A stretch of 64,000 nucleotides of DNA from Pseudomonas sp. RC10 (GCF_038397775.1 NZ_CP151650.1:620001-684000); one strand, 5' to 3'. Shown: positions 26,817 to 36,688, counted from the first letter of the stretch. Program-made: numbers and translations. The notes: generated by a model not told the origin, from the sequence alone.

Positions 26817-28112
26817 TTGCTGCGCCCTTCAGCTGCACGCCTTAGCCATTTTCTACCGTCACTGGCGTTGTTGATCGCCGGGCTCGCGGCTGCATACGTG
26901 AAGGACTTGAACGTGTTCTTCACCTCACTGTTCAACGTACTGCCCACGTTGGTGCTGTTGCTGGGCGGTGCGTACTGCGGGGTTTACAAGCGTCAGCGCG
27001 AACTGTTCCTGATGATCACCGTGTACATCGCCTATTTCCTGCTCGACACCCAGACCGATTACTACCGTGACAATGGAAAAGTCCGAGAGGACGCCGCCGT
27101 GGTGTTTCACCTCTGCTGCCTTCTGCTGCCTGTGATGTTCGGGCTGTTCGCCGCTTGGGAAGAACGCACGCATCTGTTGCAGGATCTGGTGGCACGTCTG
27201 GCCGTCCTGGTCGCGGTCGGCAGCGTGGCACTGGGGCTGGAGCAAAGTTTCCCGGAAAGCCTCCTCGCCTGGCTCGCCGACATTCGCTGGCCTGCACTGC
27301 ACGGCGAGTGGATGAGCCTGATCCAGCTTTCTTACGTGACGTTCCTGATTGCCTTCGGCGTGCTGATCACTCAGTACATTCGTAAACCTCGGCCGCTGCA
27401 TGCCGCGCAATTGGTGGGCCTGCTCGGGTTGTTCTGGGCATTGCCGAAAACCTTCATCCTGCCGTTTACGCTGAACATCATGTGCAGCCAGGTCATGTTG
27501 ATGATTGCTGCGAGTGTGGCACACGAGGCCTATCAGATGGCGTTTCGTGATGAGTTGACCGGATTGCCGGGTCGGCGAGCGCTCAATGAAAGGATGCAGC
27601 GTCTGGGGCGCAACTACGTGCTGGCGATGAGTGACGTCGACCACTTCAAGAAATTCAACGACACCCACGGCCACGATGTGGGCGATCAAGTGCTGCGCCT
27701 GGTGGCGAGCAAACTGTCGAAGATCACCAACGGTGGCGGTCGCGCCTACCGCTATGGTGGTGAAGAGTTCGCCATCGTATTCGCGGGCAAGACGATTGAT
27801 GAGTGCATGCCGCACCTGGAAGTGATCCGCGAGACCATCGCCAACTACGCCATCCATTTACGTAATCAGGACAACCGTCCTCAGGACGATCTGCAAGGAC
27901 GCCAGCGCCGTGCAGGCTCGCAGGCGTCCACGGTCTCGGTGACGGTCAGTATGGGCGTCGCCGAACGGTTGCCTGAACACCGCAATCCCGAAGAAGTGCT
28001 CAAGGCTGCTGACCAGGCGCTTTACGCGGCCAAAGGCGCGGGCCGCAACTGCGTGATCGCGCACGGCCAGACCAACAAACGCGGCGCCGTGCGAATGGCC
28101 GCTGCCAGCTAA
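26817..28112 (+). CDS. Membrane-bound diguanylate cyclase (GGDEF)
   Basis: A 431-residue protein. The N-terminal 220 residues hold six to seven membrane helices; a GGDEF domain covers about residues 240-415, with the active-site motif GGEEF at 314-318 (YRYGGEEFAIVF) and the Mg/GTP segment MSDVDHFKKFNDTHGHDVGD. It should make c-di-GMP from GTP. No RxxD inhibitory site stands five residues before GGEEF, so product inhibition through that site is unlikely. The start is TTG at 26817 with GTAGGAG 9 bp upstream; no in-frame ATG is closer to the first helix. It sits between two fadE genes with its own terminator upstream. Confidence 0.9.
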   Translation: MLRPSAARLSHFLPSLALLIAGLAAAYVKDLNVFFTSLFNVLPTLVLLLGGAYCGVYKRQRELFLMITVYIAYFLLDTQTDYYRDNGKVREDAAVVFHLCCLLLPVMFGLFAAWEERTHLLQDLVARLAVLVAVGSVALGLEQSFPESLLAWLADIRWPALHGEWMSLIQLSYVTFLIAFGVLITQYIRKPRPLHAAQLVGLLGLFWALPKTFILPFTLNIMCSQVMLMIAASVAHEAYQMAFRDELTGLPGRRALNERMQRLGRNYVLAMSDVDHFKKFNDTHGHDVGDQVLRLVASKLSKITNGGGRAYRYGGEEFAIVFAGKTIDECMPHLEVIRETIANYAIHLRNQDNRPQDDLQGRQRRAGSQASTVSVTVSMGVAERLPEHRNPEEVLKAADQALYAAKGAGRNCVIAHGQTNKRGAVRMAAAS

Positions 28113-28334
28113 GACTTCTTCCTTTCCAAGGGTAATCAAATGCTTCTGCTGCAAGGCGGGGGCTTTTTTAATGCCTTCATTTTTATGTGACTTAAATTTG
28201 ATAAATGGTCACTACTTGACCCTATGTGTCGCAAATGGTGTTCCTGTACACTCGGCCTGACTGACACATTGATGCTGCACCCTGTCTGCAGCGTCTCTTT
28301 CCCCGGGTCTCTGTTGCTGTTTGCGAGGTTTGCC

Positions 28335-30113
28335 ATGGCTGACTACAAAGCGCCGTTACGTGATATGCGCTTCGTCCTCAATGAAGTGTTCGAAGTCTCC
28401 AAACTCTGGGCCACGCTGCCAGAGTTGTCCGAAGCAGTGGATGCGGAAACCGTCGAAGCGATTCTTGAGGAGGCCGGCAAGGTCACCAGCAAATCTGTCG
28501 CACCGCTCAGCCGTGCCGCTGACGAAGAAGGTTGTCATTGGGCTGATACCGTGGTGACGACACCCAAAGGTTTCGTTCAGGCGTACAAAACCTACGCCGA
28601 AGGTGGCTGGGTGGGCGTCGGTGGTAACCCCGAGTTTGGCGGTATGGGCATGCCCAAGGCTGTCTCGGCTCAGGTTGAAGAAATGGTCAACTCGTCGAGC
28701 CTGGCGTTCGGCCTGTACCCGATGCTGACGTCCGGCGCCTGCGTGTCGATCAACACCCATGCCAGTGAAGACCTGAAAGCCACGTACCTGCCGAACATGT
28801 ACGCCGGGATCTGGGCCGGTTCCATGTGCCTGACCGAAGCCCATGCCGGGACCGACCTCGGGATCATTCGCACCAAGGCCGATCCGCAAGCGGACGGTTC
28901 CTACAAGATCAGCGGCACAAAGATTTTCATCACCGGTGGTGAACACGATCTGACTGAAAACATCATCCATCTGGTGCTGGCCAAGCTGCCGGACGCGCCT
29001 GCGGGGCCGAAAGGCATCTCGCTTTTTCTGGTGCCGAAATTCTTCGTCAATGCCGACGGCAGCCTGGGCGCGCGCAACAGCGTTTCCTGCGGTTCCATCG
29101 AACACAAGATGGGCATTCAGGCGTCCGCGACTTGCGTGATGAACTTCGATCAGGCTGAAGGCTATCTGGTGGGCGAGCCGAACAAGGGCCTGGCTGCGAT
29201 GTTCACGATGATGAACTACGAGCGTCTGGGGGTAGGCATTCAAGGCCTGTCGTCGGGCGAGCGTTCTTACCAGAACGCTATCGAGTACGCTCGCGACCGC
29301 TTGCAGAGCCGCGCGCCGACCGGGGCTCAATCCAAAGACACTATCGCCGATCCGATCATTGTCCACCCTGATGTCCGTCGCATGCTGCTGACCATGAAAG
29401 CCCTGAATGAAGGTGGTCGTGCGTTTTCCACCTACGTCGCCATGCAGCTGGACACGGCCAAATACAGCGAAGATGACGACGTTCGCCATCGCGCCGACGC
29501 GCTCGTCGCGTTGCTGACGCCGGTCGCCAAGGCGTTCCTCACTGACATGGGGCTGGACACCACGGTCCTCGGTCAGCAGGTGTTCGGCGGCCACGGCTAC
29601 ATTCGTGAATGGGGGCAGGAGCAGCTGGTCCGCGACGTGCGTATCACCCAGATTTACGAAGGCACCAACGGTATTCAGGCCCTTGACCTGATGGGGCGCA
29701 AAATCGTCGCCACCGGCGGAGCGCATTACCGGCTGTTCTCCGACGAAGTTCGGGCATTCATTACGGCGTCTGACGCGTCGCTGAGCGAATTCACCAAACC
29801 CCTGAGCGCCGCGCTGACAACTCTTGATGAATTGACGGACTGGGTGCTGGATCGCACGCGCAGCAACCCGAATGAAATCGGCGCTGCCTCCGTCGAGTAC
29901 CTGCATGTGTTCGGCTACACGGCGTACGCGTACATGTGGGCCATGTCGGCCAGAGCGGCGCAGGGAAAAGAGGCTCAAGAAGATTTCTACGCCAGCAAAA
30001 TGGGCACCGCGCGCTTCTACTTCGCGCGCCTGCTGCCGCGTATTCAATCGCTCGCGGCATCGGTTCGGGCGGGCAGCGAGTCGTTGTACTTGCTGGACGC
30101 TGCGCAGTTTTGA
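28335..30113 (+). CDS. Acyl-CoA dehydrogenase (FadE-type, second of two)
   Basis: A 592-residue paralogue of the enzyme encoded at 24806, beginning [14 protein letters not shown]. The middle-domain motif MCLTEAHAGTDLGI is near residue 164 and the catalytic-Glu motif YEGTNGIQALDL near residue 442. The two proteins are clearly related along their whole length but diverged, suggesting different acyl-chain preferences. Unlike the first copy, no perfect PsrA palindrome is visible upstream. The GacA/rsmY region follows immediately. Confidence 0.94.
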   Translation: MADYKAPLRDMRFVLNEVFEVSKLWATLPELSEAVDAETVEAILEEAGKVTSKSVAPLSRAADEEGCHWADTVVTTPKGFVQAYKTYAEGGWVGVGGNPEFGGMGMPKAVSAQVEEMVNSSSLAFGLYPMLTSGACVSINTHASEDLKATYLPNMYAGIWAGSMCLTEAHAGTDLGIIRTKADPQADGSYKISGTKIFITGGEHDLTENIIHLVLAKLPDAPAGPKGISLFLVPKFFVNADGSLGARNSVSCGSIEHKMGIQASATCVMNFDQAEGYLVGEPNKGLAAMFTMMNYERLGVGIQGLSSGERSYQNAIEYARDRLQSRAPTGAQSKDTIADPIIVHPDVRRMLLTMKALNEGGRAFSTYVAMQLDTAKYSEDDDVRHRADALVALLTPVAKAFLTDMGLDTTVLGQQVFGGHGYIREWGQEQLVRDVRITQIYEGTNGIQALDLMGRKIVATGGAHYRLFSDEVRAFITASDASLSEFTKPLSAALTTLDELTDWVLDRTRSNPNEIGAASVEYLHVFGYTAYAYMWAMSARAAQGKEAQEDFYASKMGTARFYFARLLPRIQSLAASVRAGSESLYLLDAAQF

Positions 30114-30127
30114 TGGGGTAGACGTCG

Positions 30128-30145
30128 TGTAAGCTTTGGCTTACA
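30128..30145 (+). promoter_or_regulatory. GacA upstream activating sequence for rsmY
   Basis: TGTAAGCTTTGGCTTACA is a perfect instance of the GacA box (TGTAAG-N6-CTTACA). It lies roughly 65-70 bp upstream of the expected rsmY start, the position known in other pseudomonads. The hairpin that it forms could also be read as a terminator for the acyl-CoA dehydrogenase, but it has no U tract. Confidence 0.9.
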
Positions 30146-30202
30146 CGACGCGCTGACAATTGGCTCTATCGCGTTATGGGATCCAAAGTTAATCTACACA
30201 CA

Positions 30203-30330
30203 TGGACGTCGCGCAGGATGCGCAAACAGACAACATGGACACGTAGGGAATGCCTGCCAGGACGGTGGGAAGAAAGGGAAGTCAAAAGGGAAACAGTCTG
30301 GAAAACCTCGCTTCGGCGGGGTTTTCTTTT
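30203..30330 (+). ncRNA. rsmY: RsmY regulatory small RNA
   Basis: A GacA-dependent RNA that sequesters RsmA/RsmE translational repressors. At least eight GGA motifs occur between 30204 and 30293 (for example CAGGATG in a CGCAGGATGCG hairpin, CATGGAC, TAGGGAATG and CCAGGACGG), the signature of Rsm RNAs. A GacA box lies upstream and an intrinsic terminator ends it. Position between an acyl-CoA dehydrogenase gene and a LysR gene matches rsmY in P. putida. RsmX is the main alternative name. The 5' end is estimated from box spacing. Confidence 0.85.
30301..30330 (+). terminator. rsmY terminator
   Basis: GAAAACCTCG-CTTC-GGCGGGGTTTTC stem followed by TTTT. It also faces the convergent LysR gene. 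Confidence 0.9.
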
Positions 30331-30360
30331 ATCTGGCTTTTGTAAACGTCTGACCCCGCC

Positions 30361-31269
30361 TCAAGCGCCATCCGGCAAAGCAGGCTTCGGATTCTCCATC
30401 TCATCCAGTACCGATTTCAGCAGCTCCAGCGTGGCTTGCTGCCTTTGCGCGTCGCGATACACCAGCCCGATTTGCAAGGGCACTCGCGGTTCGCTAAGCG
30501 GCTTCCAGAGTAATTCCGCGTTGTCCTGAATATCCTGCGCCCGGCCCGGCAGCACCGTTGCCAATTTCATGTGCGTGAGGCTGTCGAGAATGCCCGCCAT
30601 GTTATTCAGCTCAGCCTGCACATGCGGACGACGTCCGAGATTGCTCAATTGCGTCTGCCAGATCTGCCGCACCTGAAACTCTTCGCCCAGCAGCAACATC
30701 GGCAGTTCAGCCGCTTGGGTCATCGAGACCTTCTTGAATTCTCGCAGTGGATGATTGAAAGGGATGACGAGCTTCAGTTCATCTTCATACAGCAGCATGC
30801 CGTGTAACCCCGGTTGGCGGGGCGGCAGGTAACTGATACCGATGTCCAGCGAGCCGTTGAGCAAGCGGCGCTCGATCTCCATCGCACTCAACTCATAGAT
30901 CTGCACCACCAGATGCGGCTGCGCCTTGCGCACATGCTCCAGCATCTGCGGCACCAGGCTTGAGTGCACGGTTTGCATCACGCCAATCGCCAGAGTGCGT
31001 TGCGACTGACCTTTGAAGTTACGCAGTGCATCCCAGGCGCGTTGCATGCCTTCGAGTAGCGGGACAGCGTGGTTATAGAGCGTGTGCGCCGCAAGGGTCG
31101 GAAGCAGGCGTTTGCTGCTGCGCTCGAACAGGCTGACATCGAGGCCGTGTTCGAGCAGGCGAATCTGCTGCGAAAGCGCGGGTTGCGACAACGACAGACG
31201 CTCGGCAGCGCGCCCCACATGGCCTTCTTCATAGACCGCGACGAAATAACGCAGTTGGCGGAAATCCAT
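30361..31269 (-). CDS. LysR-family transcriptional regulator
   Basis: A 302-residue regulator with an N-terminal winged helix (residues 1-60: MDFRQLRYFVAVYEEGHVG, ERLSLSQPALSQQIRLLE) and a C-terminal substrate-binding-like sensor domain (about 90-295). The N-terminus resembles the CatR/BenM subgroup. It is divergent from the degenerate aminotransferase-like gene, 182 bp away, and LysR proteins often control their divergent neighbour. Effector unknown. Confidence 0.9.
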   Translation of the reverse strand: MDFRQLRYFVAVYEEGHVGRAAERLSLSQPALSQQIRLLEHGLDVSLFERSSKRLLPTLAAHTLYNHAVPLLEGMQRAWDALRNFKGQSQRTLAIGVMQTVHSSLVPQMLEHVRKAQPHLVVQIYELSAMEIERRLLNGSLDIGISYLPPRQPGLHGMLLYEDELKLVIPFNHPLREFKKVSMTQAAELPMLLLGEEFQVRQIWQTQLSNLGRRPHVQAELNNMAGILDSLTHMKLATVLPGRAQDIQDNAELLWKPLSEPRVPLQIGLVYRDAQRQQATLELLKSVLDEMENPKPALPDGA

Positions 31270-31282
31270 AAGTGATGCTTAT
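31268..31282. promoter_or_regulatory. Candidate LysR-type palindrome at the regulator start
   Basis: ATAAG-TGATG-CTTAT is a perfect 5-bp inverted repeat with the T-N11-A character of LysR boxes. It overlaps the regulator's start codon, which would suit autorepression. Confidence 0.35.
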
Positions 31283-31451
31283 CGAAATGGCTGGAAAATC
31301 GAAATGGTCGGTAGAGCGCTCGCGGCATAGTCTACGCCCAACTCATGAGGGTTGCAGGGGCATACGGTGCAATGAGCAGTGTCGTAACAGGCAGCATTTG
31401 CATAGGCAAAGCGGAAAATCGGATTCATGGCATTGAACAGGGGCAGCGCCT

Positions 31452-32153
31452 ATGAACCTGTTCAACCGTCAGCGCCAAGCCAGTGCCGAGGGTATCGACG
31501 GTGCTGAATCGTTGGCATTGCTGTCACCGCTGGAGCGCCTCCGTCAACGCACGAAGAGCGACGAGGCGGGTTTGTTCTCTGCCGAGCAGGACGCCTGTGC
31601 GGCGGCCCTCACGCTGGCGCGTCGCTGGGGAGAGCTGCACCGACGGGGCGAGTGCGGCATCGTGGTCGCCAGTGGTGGACGGTTTGATCGGCTGATCGAA
31701 TCGATGACCGCTGACGTCAGTCGCGTCCCTTTCAACGATCTGTCTGCGATGGAAGCGGCCGTGGATTCACGAACGGTCGCGATCATCCTGGAGCCGATTC
31801 AGGGTTCATCCGTCGTGACACCTGCTTCGCAAGTTTACCTGCAAGGTGTGGAAAGACTCTGTCGTGCGCTGAATATTCTGCTGATTCTCAACGAGGCGCG
31901 TGGCCCGATTGGGCAGCACGGCGGTGTGTTGTGCGAAGACAGCTACGGTGTGCGCGCCGACATCGTCGTGCTGGGCGACCACTCGAATCGGTGTCCGCGC
32001 AGTCCAGCGTTATTGGTTCGTGGCCAGGCCTGCGCCGGTCGGATCGACCAATTGCCGGGCTTCGTGCCAGAGCCGGTGTCGAGCCTTTCGGCGCGACGCC
32101 CGCCCGTCATAACCCCCCCACTGACGACCGTGTTCGACGGCCTGATGGCCTGA
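31452..32153 (+). CDS. Degenerate class III aminotransferase-like protein, PLP lysine missing
   Basis: A 233-residue intact frame starting MNLFNRQRQAS. Residues 108-155 (AIILEPIQGSSVVTPASQ, then LNILLILNEARGPIGQHGG) align by eye with the class III aminotransferase core (LEPIQGE..., LIFDEVQTGVGRTG). The PLP-contacting Asp of DEVQ is Asn here, and the segment that should hold the Schiff-base Lys reads DIVVLGDHSNRCPRSP with no Lys. The N-terminal half and C-terminal third of the fold are also missing. It therefore cannot be a normal aminotransferase. The lack of stop codons suggests a decaying gene not yet interrupted, or a retained non-catalytic protein. Confidence 0.7.
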   Translation: MNLFNRQRQASAEGIDGAESLALLSPLERLRQRTKSDEAGLFSAEQDACAAALTLARRWGELHRRGECGIVVASGGRFDRLIESMTADVSRVPFNDLSAMEAAVDSRTVAIILEPIQGSSVVTPASQVYLQGVERLCRALNILLILNEARGPIGQHGGVLCEDSYGVRADIVVLGDHSNRCPRSPALLVRGQACAGRIDQLPGFVPEPVSSLSARRPPVITPPLTTVFDGLMA

Positions 32154-32186
32154 GCCTAAAACTACCGTCTGGCGTTCCGTACGCTT

Positions 32187-32226
32187 CGCCCTGCACCAGA
32201 AGCACTGGGTGCGGGGCGTTTTTTTG
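32187..32226 (+). terminator. Terminator after the aminotransferase-like gene
   Basis: CGCC-C-TGCACC / GGGTGC-GG-GGCG imperfect stem followed by seven T. Confidence 0.85.
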
Positions 32227-32333
32227 CAGCGGGTAGTGGCTCGATGATATGGGCCGTGGAACCCCTGACTCAACGCAGAGTCGATTAGCTGTGTGGCCTT
32301 GTCAGGCCATCCTCTTAATCTGGAGCATCACCC

Positions 32334-32495
32334 ATGGACATCATTCGCATCATCATCGCCATCCTGCTGCCACCCCTGGGCGTGTTCCTGCAAGTCGGCT
32401 TTGCCGGCGCTTTCTGGCTCAACATTTTGCTGACGCTGCTGGGATACTTCCCCGGCATCATTCACGCCGTTTACATCATCGCCAGCCGGAAGTAA
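32334..32495 (+). CDS. YqaE/Pmp3-family small membrane protein
   Basis: A 53-residue peptide (MDIIRIIIAILLPPLGVFLQ... ending YIIASRK) with two hydrophobic helices joined by a short polar turn. The LLPPLGVFLQVG and LLTLLGYFPGIIHAVYII blocks are the Pmp3/UPF0057 signature. Members in yeast and plants affect membrane potential under salt or cold stress; the bacterial role is unclear. ATG at 32334 is preceded by TGGAG 9 bp upstream. It is separated from neighbours by a terminator and a REP pair, so it is probably monocistronic. Confidence 0.9.
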   Translation: MDIIRIIIAILLPPLGVFLQVGFAGAFWLNILLTLLGYFPGIIHAVYIIASRK

Positions 32496-32530
32496 GCCCT
32501 GCACAGGTATTGCGATGTACGCCGTAATAC

Positions 32531-32619
32531 CTGTGGGAGCCGGCTTGCTGGCGAAAGCGGTGTCTCAGTCGCCCTCGGCGTCACAGACAGATCGCCTTCG
32601 CCAGCAAGCCGGCTCCCAC
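32531..32619. repeat. REP pair, GCCGGCTTGCTGGC type
   Basis: CTGTGGGAGCCGGCTTGCTG and its inverted copy ending GGCTCCCAC, between the Pmp3-type gene and the pqq cluster 3' end. Confidence 0.9.
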
Positions 32620-32654
32620 AAAAAGTCAGCGTTGCCCGCCAGAAAGCGAGCGCA

Positions 32655-34481
32655 TCACCCCTCCATTACCTTCCGATAAAACGCCCATTCGGTTTCCAGC
32701 GCGTGGGCTTGGTTGCTGGCTTTGCGGAAGCCGTGGCGCTCGTCCGGGTAGAAATGCCCTTCAGCGGGGATGCCTTTTTCCAACAGGGCGTTGAGCATGT
32801 CGCGTGTCTGGGCGGGAACAACCACGGCATCAAGTTCGCCTTGGAAGAAGATCACCGGCACCTTGATCTGGTCAGCATGTAACAACGGCGTCCGTTCTTT
32901 GTAACGGACCATGTCGATGTCCGGATCGCCGATCAGCCAGTCCAGATAATCCGCTTCAAACTTATGCGTCGCCTCGGCGAGCGCGAGGGGATCGCTGACG
33001 CCGTAAAGACTCGCGCCTGCGCGGAACACGTTCTTGAACGCCAGTGCACAGAGGGTCGTGTAGCCGCCCGCGCTGCCTCCGCGAATGAACGCGTTATTCG
33101 GATCTATCAACCCCTGATTGCCCAGGTATTCGACCACCGCGCAGGCATCCTCCACATCGACCACGCCCCATTCCAGAAACAGCGCCTGCCGATAGGCGCG
33201 GCCATAGCCGGTGCTACCTCTGTAGTTAAGGTCGGCGACCGCGAAGCCGCGCTGCGTCCAGTATTGAATGCGCGGGTCTAGCACCGGGTAGCAGGCTGAC
33301 GTCGGCCCGCCGTGGATGAACACCACCAACGGCGGCTTCGTTTCGCCGTTCATGGCCGGGTAGAAGTAGCCGTGTGCTTCCTCGCCACCACTCGGATAGC
33401 GCAAGGTTTGCGGACGGCTGATGCGCTCGATTGGAAGCGGCGCGACGCCACCGGCCAGCACCTGAACGCTTTTGTCCGAGCGGCTGATTGCTACGACGGC
33501 AGAGGGACAGATCGCCGATGCCGCGATGCAATAGATGTACTCATCGTCCATCGCCAAGCTGCGAAAGCGGCTGTAGTCGCTGCCGAATAGGCTCACCGTA
33601 TTGTCAGCCGAGCGGATGCCCAACACGCCCATGCCGTCTTCCGACCATGTGGCCAGGTACGCACCGTCATTTAACGGCAGCCAGCTTGAACCGCCCAATT
33701 GCCAAGGCGCGGGCGCGTGATCAGCGTTGGCTGCCGGCAAGGCTTCAAACCCTTCCAGCGTCTCGACCCACGGTTGCCAGAACCCGGCGCGGTCTGTCAG
33801 GCAATACAAGCGGCCTTGAGCATCGAAGCGCGGTTGTTGCAGGGCTTCAAGCCCCAATCCGCCCGCCAGACAATGGGCCCGACCCCATGTGGCATCCGCT
33901 TGGCGCTCAACGCTCAGCAGCCGGGTCGAGGTCCACGGCTGATGCGGGCGCCACCATTCGATCCACACCAGCCGGTTGCCATCCGGGCTCAGCGTCGGTG
34001 ATGCGTAGAAATCGGCACCTTCGGCCAAGACTTCGCGCCGGCCATCGATCAGGTCAATCGCTACCAACCGGTGAACGTCTTTTTCCTCCTCGACCGCCAG
34101 AATTTGCCCACGAGCGAATCGGACATCGCCGTAGTGCTTGTCACCTTGGGTCAGGGGTAGCGGGGTGCTGGAGTCGAAAGGTTGAACGTAGATCTGCTGA
34201 TCTGCCTCGTTGACGAACGCCACTGCGTCGTCGGTGAGGCAGAACGATCCGCCGCCGTATTCGTAGACCCGACTGCGAACGCTGAAGCCGTCCGGGGTCA
34301 GGCAGGTAGTGGCGCCTTTGCTCCAGCGCCAAATGCGCGAAGCCGCGTCCTGCGGGCGAAATTCATTCCAGAAAAGGCCGGCGGGACTGACGCTCAGTTC
34401 AGCGAAATCGATGCCTGCCGCCACAGCCTGGGCGGCAGAGAACAGGTCAGGATTTTGCGATGAGGCGTGAGTTTCGTTCAT
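32655..34481 (-). CDS. pqqH: S9-family prolyl oligopeptidase-like peptidase of the PQQ cluster
   Basis: A 608-residue serine peptidase with an N-terminal beta-propeller (to about residue 340) and a C-terminal alpha/beta hydrolase. The nucleophile is in [11 protein letters not shown] (about residue 440), Asp in [11 protein letters not shown] and His in PDERHGFR near the C-terminus. It is the last gene of the cluster; the chosen start MNETHASSQ at 34481 overlaps the 3' end of pqqE by 35 bp. A role in PqqA precursor processing has been proposed for P. aeruginosa pqqH; that is inferred here from position and family. Confidence 0.85.
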   Translation of the reverse strand: MNETHASSQNPDLFSAAQAVAAGIDFAELSVSPAGLFWNEFRPQDAASRIWRWSKGATTCLTPDGFSVRSRVYEYGGGSFCLTDDAVAFVNEADQQIYVQPFDSSTPLPLTQGDKHYGDVRFARGQILAVEEEKDVHRLVAIDLIDGRREVLAEGADFYASPTLSPDGNRLVWIEWWRPHQPWTSTRLLSVERQADATWGRAHCLAGGLGLEALQQPRFDAQGRLYCLTDRAGFWQPWVETLEGFEALPAANADHAPAPWQLGGSSWLPLNDGAYLATWSEDGMGVLGIRSADNTVSLFGSDYSRFRSLAMDDEYIYCIAASAICPSAVVAISRSDKSVQVLAGGVAPLPIERISRPQTLRYPSGGEEAHGYFYPAMNGETKPPLVVFIHGGPTSACYPVLDPRIQYWTQRGFAVADLNYRGSTGYGRAYRQALFLEWGVVDVEDACAVVEYLGNQGLIDPNNAFIRGGSAGGYTTLCALAFKNVFRAGASLYGVSDPLALAEATHKFEADYLDWLIGDPDIDMVRYKERTPLLHADQIKVPVIFFQGELDAVVVPAQTRDMLNALLEKGIPAEGHFYPDERHGFRKASNQAHALETEWAFYRKVMEG

Positions 34482-35613
34482 TGCGGAAAGCCAGTTGCTC
34501 AATGGTCTGGCTAGCATACTCGGCTTCATCGCGCGCTTGGGTGATCAGGCTGTGTTGCGGCGATTTGCTGCATACCGGGTCGGCGTTGCTGGCGTCACCC
34601 GTGAGCATGAAGGCCTGACAGCGACATCCGCCAAAGTCCTTCTCTTTCTCGTCACACGACCTACACGGCTCGGGCATCCATTCGTACCCGCGAAAGCGAT
34701 TGAAGCCGAAGGATTCGTACCAGATGTGCTGCATCGTGTGATCGCGCACATTCGGAAACTGGATCGGCATCTGCCGTGCGCCGTGGCAGGGCAGGGCGGT
34801 GCCGTCTGGCGTGACGGTCAGGAACAGATTGCCCCAGCCATTCATGCAGGCTTTCGGGCGCTCTTCGTAATAATCGGGCGTGACGAAGATCAGCTTGACC
34901 GGGTGATTCTCGGCGGCGAGTTTCACGCGGTATTCGTTGGTGATGCGTTCCGCGCGCACCAATTGATCCTTGGTCGGCAGCAGGCCTACCCGGTTCAGTT
35001 GCGCCCAGCCGTAGAACTGGCAGGTGGCCAACTCGACGAAGTCCGCTTCCAGTGCCACACACAGCTCGATGATCTTGTCGATTTTATCGATGTTGTGCCG
35101 GTGGGTGACGAAGTTCAGCACCATCGGATAACCGTGCTTTTTCACCGCCCGGGCCATCTCCAGCTTCTGCGCGAAGGCTTTTTTCGACCCCGCGAGCATG
35201 TTGTTCACTTGCTCGTCGCTGGCCTGGAAGCTGATCTGGATGTGATCCAGACCCGCTTCTTTGAAGTCGATAATTTTTTGCTCGGTCAGGCCGATGCCAG
35301 AGGTAATCAGGTTGGTGTAGAAGCCCAGTCGACGGGCCTCGGCGATCAGCTCAGCGAGGTCTTGGCGCACCAACGGCTCGCCACCGGAAAACCCGATCTG
35401 CGCCGCGCCCATCTGCCGCGCTTCGGCCATCACCTTGAACCACTGCTCAGTCGTCAGTTCCTGCCCCTGCTTGGCAAAATCCAGCGGGTTGGAGCAATAC
35501 GGGCATTGCAGCGGGCAACGGTAAGTCAGCTCGGCGAGCAGCCACAACGGCAGCCCGACCGGAGGCGTAGGCGGAATATGCACCTTGGATTCAGCTGTCG
35601 TTGGCTCAGCCAA
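34447..35613 (-). CDS. pqqE: PqqA peptide cyclase (radical SAM)
   Basis: A 388-residue radical SAM/SPASM enzyme that forms the carbon-carbon bond between Glu16 and Tyr20 of PqqA. The cluster motif is CPLQCPYC (about residue 33), and auxiliary cluster ligands lie in [12 protein letters not shown] and [16 protein letters not shown] near the C-terminus. I propose TTG at 35613, which overlaps the pqqD stop (TTGGCTGA) and gives the family's length; GTG at 35583 is the alternative. The frame is open further upstream, but only inside pqqD. Confidence 0.93.
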   Translation of the reverse strand: MAEPTTAESKVHIPPTPPVGLPLWLLAELTYRCPLQCPYCSNPLDFAKQGQELTTEQWFKVMAEARQMGAAQIGFSGGEPLVRQDLAELIAEARRLGFYTNLITSGIGLTEQKIIDFKEAGLDHIQISFQASDEQVNNMLAGSKKAFAQKLEMARAVKKHGYPMVLNFVTHRHNIDKIDKIIELCVALEADFVELATCQFYGWAQLNRVGLLPTKDQLVRAERITNEYRVKLAAENHPVKLIFVTPDYYEERPKACMNGWGNLFLTVTPDGTALPCHGARQMPIQFPNVRDHTMQHIWYESFGFNRFRGYEWMPEPCRSCDEKEKDFGGCRCQAFMLTGDASNADPVCSKSPQHSLITQARDEAEYASQTIEQLAFRNERNSRLIAKS

Positions 35614-35881
35614 GTTCGATCCAGTGTTCGGCACGGGCGACCTCCATGAATTGCTCGACGTCAGTGCCAAGCTCGGGAACGCCAGGGAATTTTTCGTCGA
35701 GCAGCGCGATGATCGCGCCGACGCTGCGTTGACCGTCGATCAAGCCGCCGATCTCGCTGGCGCTCTCATTCAGCTTGATCATGCCTTCCGGGTAGAGCAG
35801 AACATGGCCATTCTGCGCAGGCTCGAACTGGAAGCGATAACCCCGACGCCAGCTCGGCACCTGTTCACGATTGAAGCTCAT
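35606..35881 (-). CDS. pqqD: PQQ biosynthesis peptide chaperone
   Basis: A 91-residue RiPP-recognition protein that binds PqqA and presents it to PqqE. Typical blocks are [19 protein letters not shown] and KLNESASEI. Its ATG overlaps the pqqC TGA by 4 bp. Confidence 0.95.
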   Translation of the reverse strand: MSFNREQVPSWRRGYRFQFEPAQNGHVLLYPEGMIKLNESASEIGGLIDGQRSVGAIIALLDEKFPGVPELGTDVEQFMEVARAEHWIELG

Positions 35882-36633
35882 AGCGCGATTCCTTTATGCC
35901 AGACGCGTTGGTCAGTGACGCTGTGGTAAGGCGGGCGGTTCAGCTCGTAGGCCATGGTCATGGCGTCCAGCATGCTCCACAAAATGTCGAGTTTGAACTG
36001 GAGGATTTCCAGCATGCGCTGCTGGCCTTCCCAGGTCGTGTAGTGCTGAAGCGTGATCGCCAGACCATGCTCGACGTCGCGACGGGCTTGGCCCAGACGG
36101 GTGCGGAAATATTCATAGCCCGCGGGATCGATCCACGGATAGTGCTGCGGCCAACTGTCGAGGCGCGATTGGTGAATCTGCGGCGCGAACAGTTCGGTCA
36201 GCGAGCTGCTGGCGGCTTCCTGCCAGTTGGCGCGGCGCGCGAAATTCACATAGGCGTCGACGGCGAATCGTACGCCCGGGAGCACCAATTCTTGCGAACG
36301 CAGTTGGTCAGGGTCCAAACCCACGGCTTGACCCAAACGCAGCCATGCCTCGATGCCGCCGTCTTCGCCCGGGGCGCCGTCGTGATCGAGCAGGCGCTGA
36401 ATCCATTCGCGACGGATCTCGCGGTCCGGGCAGTTGGCCAGAATTGCGGCGTCTTTCAGAGGAATGTTCACCTGGTAGTAAAAGCGATTGGCGACCCAGC
36501 CCTGAATCTGCTCACGGGTGGCGCGGCCTTCGTACATCGCGACGTGGAACGGGTGATAGATGTGGTAATACGCGCCCTTGGCGCGAAGGGCCTGTTCGAA
36601 TGCGGCGGGGGACAGTGGCGTTTGCTCACTCAT
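35878..36633 (-). CDS. pqqC: Pyrroloquinoline-quinone synthase
   Basis: A 251-residue cofactor-free oxidase catalysing the last ring closure and eight-electron oxidation to PQQ. Signature blocks are [15 protein letters not shown] (about residue 23), [19 protein letters not shown] and [17 protein letters not shown]. The start [10 protein letters not shown] at 36633 gives the usual length; ATG at 36645 is only 3 bp from its GAGG and less likely. Confidence 0.95.
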   Translation of the reverse strand: MSEQTPLSPAAFEQALRAKGAYYHIYHPFHVAMYEGRATREQIQGWVANRFYYQVNIPLKDAAILANCPDREIRREWIQRLLDHDGAPGEDGGIEAWLRLGQAVGLDPDQLRSQELVLPGVRFAVDAYVNFARRANWQEAASSSLTELFAPQIHQSRLDSWPQHYPWIDPAGYEYFRTRLGQARRDVEHGLAITLQHYTTWEGQQRMLEILQFKLDILWSMLDAMTMAYELNRPPYHSVTDQRVWHKGIAL

Positions 36634-36688
36634 GTCGTCAGTCATCCTCAAGAATAGTGGCAGATCCCACAGGTGGACCTGCGTTTTC

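Noticed and set aside
30121..30150. Terminator of the second acyl-CoA dehydrogenase
   Set aside because: The hairpin has no U tract and its core is an exact GacA box followed by an Rsm-type RNA, so it is called as the activator site.
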